Of a DNA stretch of 64,000 nucleotides, positions 9,901-16,699 are shown one piece after another. The translations under genes were made by a program, and so were the position numbers. Positions within the stretch are counted from its first letter, which is position 1. The number at the start of each line of letters is the position of its first letter. This stretch comes from Niveibacterium umoris. GTDB taxonomy: Bacteria > Pseudomonadota > Gammaproteobacteria > Burkholderiales > Rhodocyclaceae. The notes under the pieces are model-generated. The model was given only the letters and a program-made list of their open reading frames with translations. It was not told where the DNA came from and ran no database searches. The DNA is taken from contig NZ_JACIET010000002.1 of the NCBI RefSeq assembly GCF_014197015.1, positions 372,001 to 436,000 of the forward strand, written 5' to 3'.

Positions 9901-10392
9901 AACCGCATTGATGGGGCGCCCCTTGTAGAAGCCCGGCTCGCTCAGGTGATGCCTGAGCGCGTTAACCTCCTTGCCCCTGGGCCATCCATCCAGGGCGCGA
10001 TGGATCTCCGCTTCCAGCGCCAATCCGATCGACAGCCGTGCCCCAACGATCGCGAGCGCAAAACGCCTGGAGGCTGTAAATAGATTGGCGGTAGACGGGG
10101 AAGCGCCACGCAACAGCTCCCAGACCGCAGGATGAGCATCACGGCCGGTGAGTAATTGGGCAAGCACGATCCCCAACGCGGACTTACCGCTTCCGTACGG
10201 GCCGACTACTTTCCACGCGCGCTGGTTCTGTCGCTCCGCAAGCGACGTGCCGATCTGCTTTAGCGCCCGTACGGCATTGGATGTGGGCAGGTAGCTGGAG
10301 ACGGCCGTTTCGTCGTGAAGATCGCGGCTCAGCGAGATCGAGCGTGTGTGGTACGCGTTCAACTCCAGGCCTTCGATGATTCGTTTAAGCAT
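6934..10392 (-). CDS. sspC: Large P-loop ATPase, SspC-like
   Basis: 1152 residues from the ATG at 10392, which overlaps the end of the DUF4007 gene by 8 bp. Walker A GPYGSGKS is at 64-71 and Walker B TLLLVDE at 184-190, so the ATPase domain is N-terminal; the remaining 900 residues are helical and unassigned. SspC of the single-stranded phosphorothioation system is an ATPase encoded between SspB and SspD, exactly this arrangement. The in-frame extension upstream of 10392 lies antisense-free inside the DUF4007 gene and has no protein-like composition, so it was not included. An in-frame ATG at 10407 is possible. Both ends overlap neighbours, so the three genes are almost certainly co-translated. 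Identification rests on motifs plus gene order. Confidence 0.8.
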   Translation of the reverse strand: MLKRIIEGLELNAYHTRSISLSRDLHDETAVSSYLPTSNAVRALKQIGTSLAERQNQRAWKVVGPYGSGKSALGIVLAQLLTGRDAHPAVWELLRGASPSTANLFTASRRFALAIVGARLSIGLALEAEIHRALDGWPRGKEVNALRHHLSEPGFYKGRPINAVAGELMREFASVARTQGFSGTLLLVDEVGKFIEHAAMHPEAGDLIALQQLAEEACRQGDDSLAIVVLQHQHFASYAAGVGRALGDEWHKVASRFEEIPFDEPVERYAHFAAHALGAKPALHRDPKLVETARDLFGMALEQSILRAPTSADHGLFLHPEKLYPLHPLTLASLAIVSKRYGQSERSFHAFLNSSEPAGLRDFAQVTPAEGYPWYRLAHLFDYLASGHGLRFRDLAAERRWAFALTSIERQAKDADALAALKTIAVLELVQAPLALRITPELVAFAIGGLDVSEIRALLDRLVDQGYLIRRHSRSEYGFAVSDAINIEALYDHAAQAGDGELTVRGASHALGNRLVVANKHYDRRGTIRTLAIDVGTVGAPPHAGARRSDADGQPDGWLRLILVTAGSQDEQQALDLVRSADDPLSLHCCVSLSAQGRAALAELAIWLAVRGEISAKRLDPWTSQYVDSRLHQAKEDVNALVFSALVPSPGRPGPVYWHQGEAVPDSESMNVGQVASWMFEKVFHRAPRIINELINKDRPASAIVLARQRLLDALLTGSGAAPLFRDNEYPPERLIHATLLRDTGIWQADGNDWKLVEPRAGARVDICALWTEISHVMASKDAPTFEQVLQALAAPPLGVRNGPASVWVTLYLMIHRSRCAVFERGTLVLELTNEHLQRMHRNPHTFTVHELSQVQGGPNLLRDYGAVLASLGMAPGGDSTYLELARALYRWFARLSDFTQQTGRVSKDAALIRSVLRKAQDPIQLLTSTLPQAHAQSKGTRPFVEWLSTALTDLGMSQRKLQETVITELGQALEVVGPLGEIRSRLQAECSGAATGLADTRLKSFILRCTDLTLTDEKWLDSVASLLVQRPLDVWTDETIDRFAQAVTDISGHYRRWLRLVMQRKGAPRAAERYVSLTLTSASGQESALLVATTEHSTRLARSVLNLLAQEAGSDSKTAAAALAQALQDLQVTRVQTDSTGEKTHGKREAG

Positions 10393-11290
10393 GAGCGGGA
10401 GTCTCATCATTTGCGTCCAGCAGGTAGTTCGGATCGATGCGGTCGCGGTGGAGTACGACACTTTGAGTGTCGGACGTGTCAACGAAACGCATGGCATCGC
10501 GCAAAGGACCTTGCGCCACGTTCTCCACGAAAGCGCGCAACTGGTATTCATCCAGGCGGAAGACCACCCCCGGGCTGTGCATGCCCTTGAGAAGACGATG
10601 GAAATCCACCGATGTGGAGCCTTTGTCGGACAAGGCAACGAACTCCACCAACGCTATAGCAAACACCCGCAGGCTCAAACCGATCGGCGCGCGAAGATCG
10701 GTGTTGAAGACGATACGACCATCTTCTTCCTTGGCGGCGCGCAACAATGCAAGGTCCTGCAGCGGGCACCAGGAGGTGTCGTCGCCGCTGCGTTCGGCTT
10801 GGTAGTAGCTCTGGAGAAAGATAGCGGCATGTTGCTCCAGTGTGCTTGCGGCGAGCGGCCTTGCCGAGCCTGCGGCACGTTGCGCCAGCGCCGCAACCAG
10901 CCGTTGGCGGTCGAAGCGCACAAGCCGCCCCTCGCCAAATACCTCCGACCAAGCTGCCAGCGCCGCACGAGTACACAGACGCCAATGCAGCAACCACAGC
11001 GACTCAAGAGACTCCAGATGCTGATCCCACCCGTACTCGGGATCGAGCAGCTTGCGTCCGATGGGGCCAGGGCGGTGACCATGCCCCGTCACGGGCACAA
11101 GAACGCCCATGGCCTCGCACCAGAACTGCAGCGACTTCAACATGTTGCGGCCGATGCCCAGTGTATGCATCGCCCGCTCTTCATCCTTCAGGAGGTCGGG
11201 ATTCGCCGAAACCGCCTGATAGGCCTTGGGCAGCCAGCCGTATCGGCACACGAAGGACTCATGTCCGGAGAAGCGATCGGCGATTGTCAT
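10385..11290 (-). CDS. sspB: DUF4007 protein, SspB-like DNA nickase component
   Basis: 301 residues. The opening block FSGHESFVCRYGWLPKAY followed by MHTLGIGRNM and SLQFWCEAMG is the DUF4007 signature. In the Ssp system SspB is the DUF4007 protein with DNA-nicking activity needed for phosphorothioate insertion. It heads the sspB-C-D order here. Its ATG at 11290 overlaps the stop of a 38-codon open frame in ATGA fashion. No cysteine desulfurase (SspA) gene lies in the window, so sulfur would have to come from a desulfurase elsewhere, for example a host IscS. Family assignment is strong; nicking activity is taken from the family and not visible in the sequence. Confidence 0.85.
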   Translation of the reverse strand: MTIADRFSGHESFVCRYGWLPKAYQAVSANPDLLKDEERAMHTLGIGRNMLKSLQFWCEAMGVLVPVTGHGHRPGPIGRKLLDPEYGWDQHLESLESLWLLHWRLCTRAALAAWSEVFGEGRLVRFDRQRLVAALAQRAAGSARPLAASTLEQHAAIFLQSYYQAERSGDDTSWCPLQDLALLRAAKEEDGRIVFNTDLRAPIGLSLRVFAIALVEFVALSDKGSTSVDFHRLLKGMHSPGVVFRLDEYQLRAFVENVAQGPLRDAMRFVDTSDTQSVVLHRDRIDPNYLLDANDETPAHA

Positions 11291-11403
11291 GGTGTTCTCG
11301 CCTTATTGATGAGTTTCGCGCTGACGGAAGCCTCAGCTGCGTCGGTTGATGGCGTGCGCTCGATAATGATGGCCTTGATAGCGGCCTCGAAGTACAAATC
11401 CAC
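11287..11403 (-). CDS. Possible 38-residue leader peptide coupled to sspB
   Basis: GTG-initiated frame with GAGGG about 7 nt upstream, ending in a TGA that overlaps the sspB ATG by four bases (ATGA). The peptide is acidic-to-basic and helix-prone with no recognised domain. The arrangement suggests that ribosomes translating it would reinitiate on sspB, so it may be a real small gene or a translational leader. It could also be the decayed 3' end of a gene once preceding sspB. Coding status is inferred from the ribosome binding site and overlap only. Confidence 0.4.
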   Translation of the reverse strand: MDLYFEAAIKAIIIERTPSTDAAEASVSAKLINKARTP

Positions 11404-11502
11404 CTATTCACCCTCTTGGATGCCAAGCATTGCGCAATAACGCCTCACTGAGGGCATTTCTTCCCATTTTCTGTACTTTCTTGTGCCGAAACGAATCTTC
11501 AT
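11404..11502 (-). CDS. Possible 32-residue basic small ORF upstream of the ssp-like operon
   Basis: ATG at 11502, product rich in Arg and Lys near the N-terminus. Its TAG stop is immediately followed by the GTG of the next small frame, and the Shine-Dalgarno of that frame lies inside its last codons. No clear ribosome binding site precedes its own start. The two small frames together may be a leader, a tiny regulator, or remnants of one frameshifted gene. Confidence 0.3.
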   Translation of the reverse strand: MKIRFGTRKYRKWEEMPSVRRYCAMLGIQEGE

Positions 11503-12084
11503 GGAGTACTCGCCAGAGCGAAAACTAAGTTCTAAATGTTAGAGATATTAACCTAGGGGGGTGTTGTCATAGATTGGGGATACCGACTCGAATTGATTCC
11601 GTATGAAGGCGTGGTGGACAGCAATCACCAGCTCGCCTGGCCGCCGGAGAGGAGCGTCGTCATGAATCTCTCGGCTACCAGGAGGCAGTGGATCACGCGC
11701 CTTTGCTCGAGCTGCCTAATTTGTCGCGCCAGTTCTCAACACCCCACGGGAATGATGCCGCCATAAAAGCGCCGGCTGACCTTTCGGCCCGAGGTTGAAG
11801 CTGGAGTCGGTGACGGCGTCGAGCGCCGGCAAGGTCTTCGCGAAGCTCCCGCGCGGTACCCGCGTCATTCTTATTCTTGCGGGTGACCACCTCTGGTCCC
11901 CACGGACAAACCGAGTCGCGACCCTGAAGGAAGGTCGACTTCTGGCCAAAAAACCCCGCGGCCAGTCAATCGGCCACCACCAACAGAGCGGAACAGCGGC
12001 CACCGGAATCCGCAGCCAAGCGAATCAGGGGGCAGCACCTGCCATCGATTGTAAATTTTCTTCAGAAAACGCCTGACGATCGCC
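11503..12084. other. 582-bp region without a supported gene upstream of the ssp-like operon
   Basis: The part nearest the operon (11503-11570) is AT-rich and probably contains its promoter, but I see no convincing -35/-10 pair. Between 11570 and 12084 short frames exist on both strands, none with a recognisable product. A 34-codon plus-strand frame at 11661 has an AGGAG-like site, but its sequence is not protein-like. The region may be decayed mobile DNA. Confidence 0.5.
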
Positions 12085-12573
12085 CTACGGCCGTCCAAGG
12101 AGCTTGGCTAGGCGCTCAAGCGTCTCATCATCGCCAAGTCCCCGCTCCGGATGCGCGGCAACCAAGTGCTGCTGGGCGGCGGATGGCCAGCCTTCCACAG
12201 CATCGTCGACCGCCACCCAGCGATCGAGGGCTGCTCGCCGCACATAGTGTTCAATCTGTTCGTAGCGGCTAAGAAAGTCCCAGTCGCAGACGTCACCACG
12301 CGGCCGGCCGCCCAGCAGTGCCGAATGCCAGGTTGCCCCGATGACACGCTCTTGGAGTGAGAAGGGGAGCGCTTGCCGGGCGCGTGAGTAGCCCAGATGC
12401 CTCACCCAACTTGTCGAGAGCACCAGCCGCACCTGCGGCGCGGCGGCCAGCACCGTTTCAAGTCTGGGTGCCCACATGAAAAGTTCGCCGGGCACGGCGA
12501 GATAGGGAGTGCGACCTCGCAGACGCACATCGTCCGGATGCAGGACGCCATCGAAGTCGAGAAACAGGATCAC
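12085..12573 (-). CDS. HAD-like phosphatase-fold protein (HAD_SAK-type)
   Basis: 162 residues. It opens with FLDFDGVLHPDD, the HAD motif I with nucleophile Asp and general-acid Asp, and has LSTSW as the motif II Ser/Thr and a VAVDDAVEGW segment as motif IV. No cap domain is present. Short proteins with this pattern belong to the HAD group found attached to Swiss Army Knife RNA-repair proteins and also occur alone in accessory regions. The substrate is unknown. It stands alone: the next upstream gene on the strand starts 52 bp away and belongs to a different kind of operon. The ATG is taken because the hydrophobic strand of motif I starts right after it, as usual in the family. Confidence 0.75.
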   Translation of the reverse strand: MILFLDFDGVLHPDDVRLRGRTPYLAVPGELFMWAPRLETVLAAAPQVRLVLSTSWVRHLGYSRARQALPFSLQERVIGATWHSALLGGRPRGDVCDWDFLSRYEQIEHYVRRAALDRWVAVDDAVEGWPSAAQQHLVAAHPERGLGDDETLERLAKLLGRP

Positions 12574-12624
12574 CAGGACGGCTCCATCCTGAGAATTGGA
12601 TCACCGCCTTGAAAGGTGGCCATT

Positions 12625-12903
12625 TCAGTGTTGATTGTGGCAGAGCGGCCGAAATGCTTTGTGCCGCGTGCGCAGGGGCGGCTTCTGCGTTGCTTGACGC
12701 TTGGGTCGCGGTTTTAAGGGTCGCGAGCGAACCCGTTTGAGGACGATTTCTTCGTTCCGCGCATGGACGTTTATCCGATCGCCGACCCGCCAGTGGGCCC
12801 GCCGCAGCAGCACGTCCGGAAGTGGGGCCCAAACGTCGCCCGAGCCATCGCCGACCGGCGCAAGGCGGACGTGACAGTGGGTCGGTGCCGTTTGTGTCAC
12901 CAT
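12625..12903 (-). CDS. Small AbrB/MazE-like DNA-binding-type protein
   Basis: 92 residues. The middle (about 20-55) has a swapped-hairpin-like pattern: WAPLPDVLLRRAHWRVGDRI followed by NEEIVLKRV, as in AbrB/MazE antitoxin domains. The C-terminal 40 residues are strongly basic. The ATG at 12903 has GGAG about 9 nt upstream; a GTG at 12924 would add seven residues. It follows a second AbrB-like gene by 29 bp, and both probably share an operon with the B-box membrane protein. A transcriptional regulator or antitoxin role is inference, since no toxin gene is visible next to it. Confidence 0.6.
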   Translation of the reverse strand: MVTQTAPTHCHVRLAPVGDGSGDVWAPLPDVLLRRAHWRVGDRINVHARNEEIVLKRVRSRPLKPRPKRQATQKPPLRTRHKAFRPLCHNQH

Positions 12904-12932
12904 GAGTTGTGCTCCGTTCCCCACCCAACAAA

Positions 12933-13388
12933 TCAGGCGATCTCGCCCGGTGCGTGACGCAGCGGCGTCACGCGCAGGCTCTGACCCGCATGCTCAAAGA
13001 CCAACTGCGCCCCGGCGCGCAGCTGCAGGGCGTCGACCACCGGCTGTGGCAAAGGTATAAACAGCCGCCCCGAGGAATCGGCCTGCACGATGCCCACGGT
13101 TTCAGCGGCCGTGATCGCTGTAGTCACAGGGACCAGCCGTGCAAGGAGAACGCACAGGAGCCGTTCGTCGTCATCGTCGAGATGCAGCCATTCCGCGCAT
13201 AGTGACGCGGAGTAGTCCCGGTACGCCGCCTCGACGTCGTTGGCGTTCGCAGAATACCCGGCGCGTTCAAGGATTCGCAGCAGGCGACAAACGTCCTGTT
13301 GCGCGCCGCTGTTGCGATCCGAGTCCTTCGAGGACCGCCGCTGCTCGTAGCCCAAGAGTTGCATTGCGCCGTCGGCCCGACGCGACAT
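12933..13388 (-). CDS. Protein with helical N-terminus and C-terminal AbrB-like domain
   Basis: 151 residues. The C-terminal part from about residue 98 reads as an AbrB/SpoVT-type hairpin (VQADSSGRLFIPLPQPVVDA then GAQLVFEHAG). The N-terminal 90 residues are helical and acidic in the middle (HLDDDDERLL) and unrecognised. The start codon shares one base with the upstream stop (TGATG), so it is translationally coupled to the B-box membrane protein. In accessory DNA such pairs may regulate themselves. No catalytic motif is present. An unusually long antitoxin is another possibility. Confidence 0.6.
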   Translation of the reverse strand: MSRRADGAMQLLGYEQRRSSKDSDRNSGAQQDVCRLLRILERAGYSANANDVEAAYRDYSASLCAEWLHLDDDDERLLCVLLARLVPVTTAITAAETVGIVQADSSGRLFIPLPQPVVDALQLRAGAQLVFEHAGQSLRVTPLRHAPGEIA

Positions 13389-13861
13389 CAGGCTGTGTCC
13401 TCGTGCCTGGCTAGGGCGTCTCTTGCACTGCGTACGTTGCGAAATTCGCGCCAAGTGCGAAACAAGAAGATCGGTCCGACTACGACGCCGAGGAACCCGG
13501 CTGCGAAGACTTGGACTGCGAGATTGATCCATCGCATCAGCGGCGAGAAGTAGCCTCCGCTTGGGGAGAAATAGCGTCCCATGAATTGCCAGCCGGACGG
13601 GAAGAAGCCTGCGATCAGCGCGAACCAGAGCGCCTGACCAAAGGACGTCTGGCCAATGAAGAGCAAGAACGCTCCCACAAACAGGACGACCATAAGCGTG
13701 AGCTGAAGCCACAGCGACTTTGTGACGCCTTTGTTGTGCGAGGTGGCACACGTACCGCACATCGGTACCGCGAAGACGCCGACGCAGTCCGCACAGAGAC
13801 CACGACCGCACTTGCCGCACGTTGCCACCGCATCAAGCGCGACATGTTGAGCGCATTTCAT
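13388..13861 (-). CDS. B-box-type zinc-finger membrane protein
   Basis: 157 residues. The N-terminus has a Cys/His cluster: C3-x-x-H6, CGKCGRGLCADC around 15-26, then MCGTC and H42, which resembles a B-box zinc finger. Three to four hydrophobic segments follow (about 50-70, 78-96 and 110-135), so it is an inner-membrane protein with a cytoplasmic zinc domain. It is first in a three-gene operon with two AbrB-like proteins and faces a divergent Xre gene. Palindromic CTAAGGA/TCCTTAG sites lie just upstream, so the Xre protein probably controls it. Function is unknown; bacterial B-box membrane proteins are often annotated only as hypothetical. Confidence 0.65.
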   Translation of the reverse strand: MKCAQHVALDAVATCGKCGRGLCADCVGVFAVPMCGTCATSHNKGVTKSLWLQLTLMVVLFVGAFLLFIGQTSFGQALWFALIAGFFPSGWQFMGRYFSPSGGYFSPLMRWINLAVQVFAAGFLGVVVGPIFLFRTWREFRNVRSARDALARHEDTA

Positions 13862-13906
13862 TGACGAGTTCTCCTTAGAACAAGGTGTCGATAACGGCGG
13901 TCAACA

Positions 13907-13921
13907 CTAAGGATTCCTTAG
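13907..13921. promoter_or_regulatory. Palindromic operator candidate 1 (CTAAGGA-T-TCCTTAG)
   Basis: Perfect 7-bp inverted repeat with one central base, located between the B-box gene and the divergent Xre gene. A half-site TCCTTAG also occurs at 13872-13878. The most likely ligand is the adjacent Xre protein. Confidence 0.6.
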
Positions 13922-13940
13922 TATTCGGTCAATTTGTTTC

Positions 13941-13955
13941 CTAAGACTCTCTTAG
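13941..13955. promoter_or_regulatory. Palindromic operator candidate 2 (CTAAGACTCTCTTAG)
   Basis: Inverted repeat with arms CTAAGA/TCTTAG, 34 bp centre-to-centre from candidate 1 and 21 bp before the Xre start. The spacing is near three helical turns, which fits cooperative repressor binding. Confidence 0.5.
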
Positions 13956-13976
13956 TCCTCGTCAACGGGGATTGGG

Positions 13977-14294
13977 TTGGAGATGGGAGCACCTGCAGTC
14001 TTTGCGCTCAGGCTTAGAGCCGCACGAGAAGCGCGCGGCGTCTCTCAGAAGCAATTGGGCATTCTTGCAGGCGTCGACGAATTTGCTGCGAGCGCACGCA
14101 TCAACCAATACGAGCGCGGCAAGCACATGCCGGATCTTCATACCGTGCAACGGCTCGCTCAGGCGCTCGATGTCCCGCAGTCCTACCTGTTTGAACCCCG
14201 CGATGACCTGGCGACGCTCATCCGGCTGGCGGGTCACTTGCCTGAGACACGTTTGCGTGCGCTCATCACCATGCTGGATGACACCGACGGCTGA
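13977..14294 (+). CDS. Xre-family HTH transcriptional regulator
   Basis: 105 residues with an HTH_3 domain over about residues 8-66: LRAAREARGVSQKQLGILAG is helices 1-2, and ARINQYERGKHMPDL is the recognition-helix region typical of Cro/cI-like repressors. The last 35 residues form a short helical tail, possibly for dimerisation. It is divergent from the B-box/AbrB operon with 115 bp between starts, which contain two palindromes and a half-site. Autoregulation and control of the neighbouring operon are the natural inference. The start may alternatively be the ATG at 13983. Confidence 0.85.
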   Translation: MEMGAPAVFALRLRAAREARGVSQKQLGILAGVDEFAASARINQYERGKHMPDLHTVQRLAQALDVPQSYLFEPRDDLATLIRLAGHLPETRLRALITMLDDTDG

Positions 14295-14423
14295 GACGGA
14301 CGGCAATTGCAGCTGCACGATGCCATGCCTTGCATTGACCAGGCGTGCCTAAAGGCGATTGGTCTGCCGGGAAAGCTGGCCTAACTTAAGCAGCTGCGCC
14401 GCGACACCCCAGAACTTAGTCAT

Positions 14424-14452
14424 GCTTTTTCTCGTAAGCTAAGCATTATAAT
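14424..14452 (+). promoter_or_regulatory. Possible promoter with TATAAT -10 box
   Basis: A perfect TATAAT lies at 14447-14452, preceded 17 bp upstream by a weak CTTTTT element. It sits about 45 bp before the next plus-strand gene. Flanking CTTAG (14415-14419) and CTAAG (14439-14443) recall the Xre operator half-sites. The region 14295-14423 contains nothing else I recognise. Confidence 0.45.
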
Positions 14453-14497
14453 AATGTTTTTTTGTACAGTCTCTGCGCTAGCGGAAGGCGGGATGGC

Positions 14498-14827
14498 ATG
14501 GCGCCCTGGATCGTTGGCAGCCTCGAAGAGGAGCCAACTGTCATCCTGACGCGATGGTGCGTCTACGAAATAGAAAGCGCGACGTGGCATTTTGTGGGCC
14601 ATGTCGGCGCGCGAAATCGCGGACGCGTTTCAAGTGCCATCGTCACGTTCGATCCGATCACCGCGCGCGGCAGAACCCAATCGGGGCGGGTGTATCACCT
14701 ACAGGGAGCCCCAGGACTGAACACCGAAGGCGCGTATGCTTGGGAACTGTGGTGCCAGATCAATGTTGTCCAGTCCTTTGTGGACGTGACCGAAGATATC
14801 CTCGCTCGAACGAAGAGCAGCCACTAA
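14498..14827 (+). CDS. Conserved-looking hypothetical protein, beta-rich
   Basis: 109 residues from the ATG at 14498; an in-frame ATG at 14462 would add 12 residues but overlaps the likely transcription start. The sequence alternates strands with conserved-looking turns (GSLEEEPTVILTRW, HFVGHVGARNRGRVSSAI, GRVYHLQGAPG) and ends in a helix. It has the look of a small soluble beta-barrel or immunity-like protein, but I recognise no family. A TATAAT box lies upstream. It is the last gene before the repeat array bordering the accessory block, so it may have arrived with a mobile element. Confidence 0.6.
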   Translation: MAPWIVGSLEEEPTVILTRWCVYEIESATWHFVGHVGARNRGRVSSAIVTFDPITARGRTQSGRVYHLQGAPGLNTEGAYAWELWCQINVVQSFVDVTEDILARTKSSH

Positions 14828-15136
14828 GGCACGAAGATTTTCAGCTCTTTGGTATGCATGGATGTCAAGAAACTGTGCCGCGGGCGATTCGATCCGCCCC
14901 GAAAACAGCACGCTTACTCAACCCCATATTTGATATCCCGGTTCATCCTGTCGAGGATGGGCGCAAGCCAGCACGGCACCTTCGCCCGCGGTGTTTAAGA
15001 ACTCGCTATCGCCCCGAAAGCGACGCCCGCATAACTCCTTCAAATGATCGGATCGGAGCATCACGAACGAACTTCGCTCGGAAGTATGCAAGCCAATGTA
15101 GTCGATCGCCCGGCATTGGTTGAACTTCGCGCAGTC
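14828..15136. other. 309-bp region with no supported gene
   Basis: Composition is lower in G+C than the DNA beyond 15.25 kb. No protein-like frame, RNA gene or hairpin terminator is apparent. It abuts the IS-end-like repeats and may be insertion-sequence debris. Confidence 0.5.
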
Positions 15137-16588
15137 TTACTGCTGACAAAATAAATCGTCCTTTGTAGATTTTGGACAGAATAAATTGTCGGGAGCTGCG
15201 TCGATCTGGACAGAATTAATTACCCCTTGACATCCAGTGAGTCGGCGCAGGGACGCTTCATCCCAGCGCTCGGGATTGACCTTCAAGTATGCCATCCGCC
15301 GCTCGGGAACGACGATGGCTTCGCGCACGCCGGGCAGCGCCAGCAGTTCGCGGCGGAAGCTGGCGATCTCGATGTGCGGGTCGATCGCGATTTCGCGTTC
15401 GGTCAGCTGCGGCGGGTTGCGCATCGTACGCGCCCAGAGCCACCAGATCACGGCCAACAGGGTGGTCGCAGCAAACACCGCATGCGGGCCGAAGTGCACC
15501 GCAATGGCGCCGCCCGCCGCGCCACCCAGCGCTGCGCCGATCGACTGCGAGGTGTTGTAGACCCCCAGCGCCGCGCCCTTGGCCTGCGGCGGCGCGATGC
15601 GCGACACCAGCGAGGGCAGCGAGGCTTCGACGATGTTGAAGCCGACAAAGAACAGGAACAACAGCGCGACGATCGGCCAGAAGGCGTCGTGCGCCAGCAG
15701 GAAACCCAGCTGGGTCGCCGCCAGCAACACGATCGAGGCAAGCAGCACGCGTCGCAGCTGGCGTTTGCGCTCCGCATAGATGATCGCCGGCACCATCAGC
15801 ATGAAGCTCGCCAGCACGACGGGCAGGTAGATCTTCCAGTGCTCGGCCAGCGGCAGGTGTTCGGCATCGACCAGAATGCGCGGCACGATCAGGAACATGC
15901 CCATCTGGATCATGTGGATCGCGAACACGCCGAAATGCAGTGGCGCGAGCTGGCTATCGGCGAGCACGCTGCGCAGAGGTACGCGCGGCATGGCGGTTTC
16001 GATGCGCGGCGGCGTCGGCACCGCGCGCAGCAACACCGGGATCGCCAGCAGCGAGAGTGCGCCGGTGAGCAGGAACATGCCGTGCATGCCGATCCACTGA
16101 TACAGCGCTGGCGAGGCGACCAGCGACACGGCAAACACCAGCCCGATCGTCGATCCGATCATCGCCATCACCTTGGTGCGATGCTGCTCGCGGGTGAGGT
16201 CTGCGGCGAGCGCCGACACCGCGGCGGAGATCGCGCCAGCCCCCTGCAGCGCACGCGCCGCGATCATCCAGCCGATGTTGGGCGCCCAGGCCGCCAGCGC
16301 ACAACCGGCAGCGAACATCAGCAGGCCGAACACGATCACCGGCTTGCGGCCGAAGCGGTCCGACGCGACACCGAAGGGCACCTGGAAGATCGCCTGCACC
16401 ATGCCGAAGGCACCCAGCGCCAGGCCGGCCCATTGCAGGTCGTTGCCGCCCGGCAGCGTCTTCGCGAAGACCGAGAACACCGGCAGGATCAGGAACAGCC
16501 CGAGCATGCGCAACGCAAAGATCGCGGCCAGCGTGGCGCCGGCGCGGCGTTCCTGCGCACTCATGCGGTCGGAGAACGGGGATGACAT
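15137..16588 (-). CDS. MFS transporter with C-terminal ferredoxin-like (YAM-type) domain, altered 3' end
   Basis: 483 residues with about 12 hydrophobic helices over 15-395. The conserved MFS loop between TM2 and TM3 reads GVASDRFGRKPVIVFG. A soluble C-terminal extension (about 400-455) has the pattern of the YAM domain of YajR-type drug/proton antiporters (LLALPGVREAIVVPERRMAYLKV). The last roughly 27 residues after LRRLTG are encoded by the repeat-bearing DNA at 15145-15224 and are not family-like. The original stop was therefore probably lost when an IS end replaced the 3' tail. Start ATG is 27 bp from a LexA-like site and 111 bp from divergent uvrA. The substrate cannot be read from sequence. 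Confidence 0.85.
   Translation of the reverse strand: MSSPFSDRMSAQERRAGATLAAIFALRMLGLFLILPVFSVFAKTLPGGNDLQWAGLALGAFGMVQAIFQVPFGVASDRFGRKPVIVFGLLMFAAGCALAAWAPNIGWMIAARALQGAGAISAAVSALAADLTREQHRTKVMAMIGSTIGLVFAVSLVASPALYQWIGMHGMFLLTGALSLLAIPVLLRAVPTPPRIETAMPRVPLRSVLADSQLAPLHFGVFAIHMIQMGMFLIVPRILVDAEHLPLAEHWKIYLPVVLASFMLMVPAIIYAERKRQLRRVLLASIVLLAATQLGFLLAHDAFWPIVALLFLFFVGFNIVEASLPSLVSRIAPPQAKGAALGVYNTSQSIGAALGGAAGGAIAVHFGPHAVFAATTLLAVIWWLWARTMRNPPQLTEREIAIDPHIEIASFRRELLALPGVREAIVVPERRMAYLKVNPERWDEASLRRLTGCQGVINSVQIDAAPDNLFCPKSTKDDLFCQQ
15145..15224. repeat. Three spaced copies of a 16-bp repeat, probable insertion-sequence end remnant
   Basis: Copies GACAAAATAAATCGTC (15145-15160), GACAGAATAAATTGTC (15175-15190) and GACAGAATTAATTACC (15209-15224), spaced 30 and 34 bp. 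Multiple short direct repeats at a terminus are typical of IS21-like elements. No transposase remains. The array coincides with the change from accessory to core DNA and encodes the odd tail of the MFS gene. Confidence 0.6.
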
Positions 16589-16614
16589 CGGGAAAATGGC
16601 TTTGAATCAGCGAG

Positions 16615-16630
16615 TTGCGTATATTAGCAG
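16615..16630. promoter_or_regulatory. Possible LexA (SOS) box upstream of uvrA
   Basis: TTGCGTATATTAGCAG keeps the T-G/C-A-G ends with 10-bp spacing and the central TATAT of the CTG-N10-CAG consensus, with several mismatches. It lies 70 bp before the uvrA start. SOS control of uvrA is well established in related bacteria. Confidence 0.4.
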
Positions 16631-16699
16631 GTTGCCCTTCTGCAGCCGGAGACAACCTGTTTCCGGCGCGCCGATCCGCTTCCTCACGGGTGACAGGCC

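Noticed and set aside
6129..11290. Dnd phosphorothioation instead of Ssp
   Set aside because: No DndD or DndE-like gene is present and DUF4007 precedes the ATPase, which is the Ssp order.
14699..14911. Minus-strand 70-codon frame overlapping the hypothetical gene at 14498
   Set aside because: The plus-strand gene has a promoter and a more protein-like sequence.
15227..16585. Long open frame on the plus strand antisense to the MFS gene
   Set aside because: His/Arg/Gln-rich translation without domains; it mirrors the GC-rich third positions of the transporter gene.
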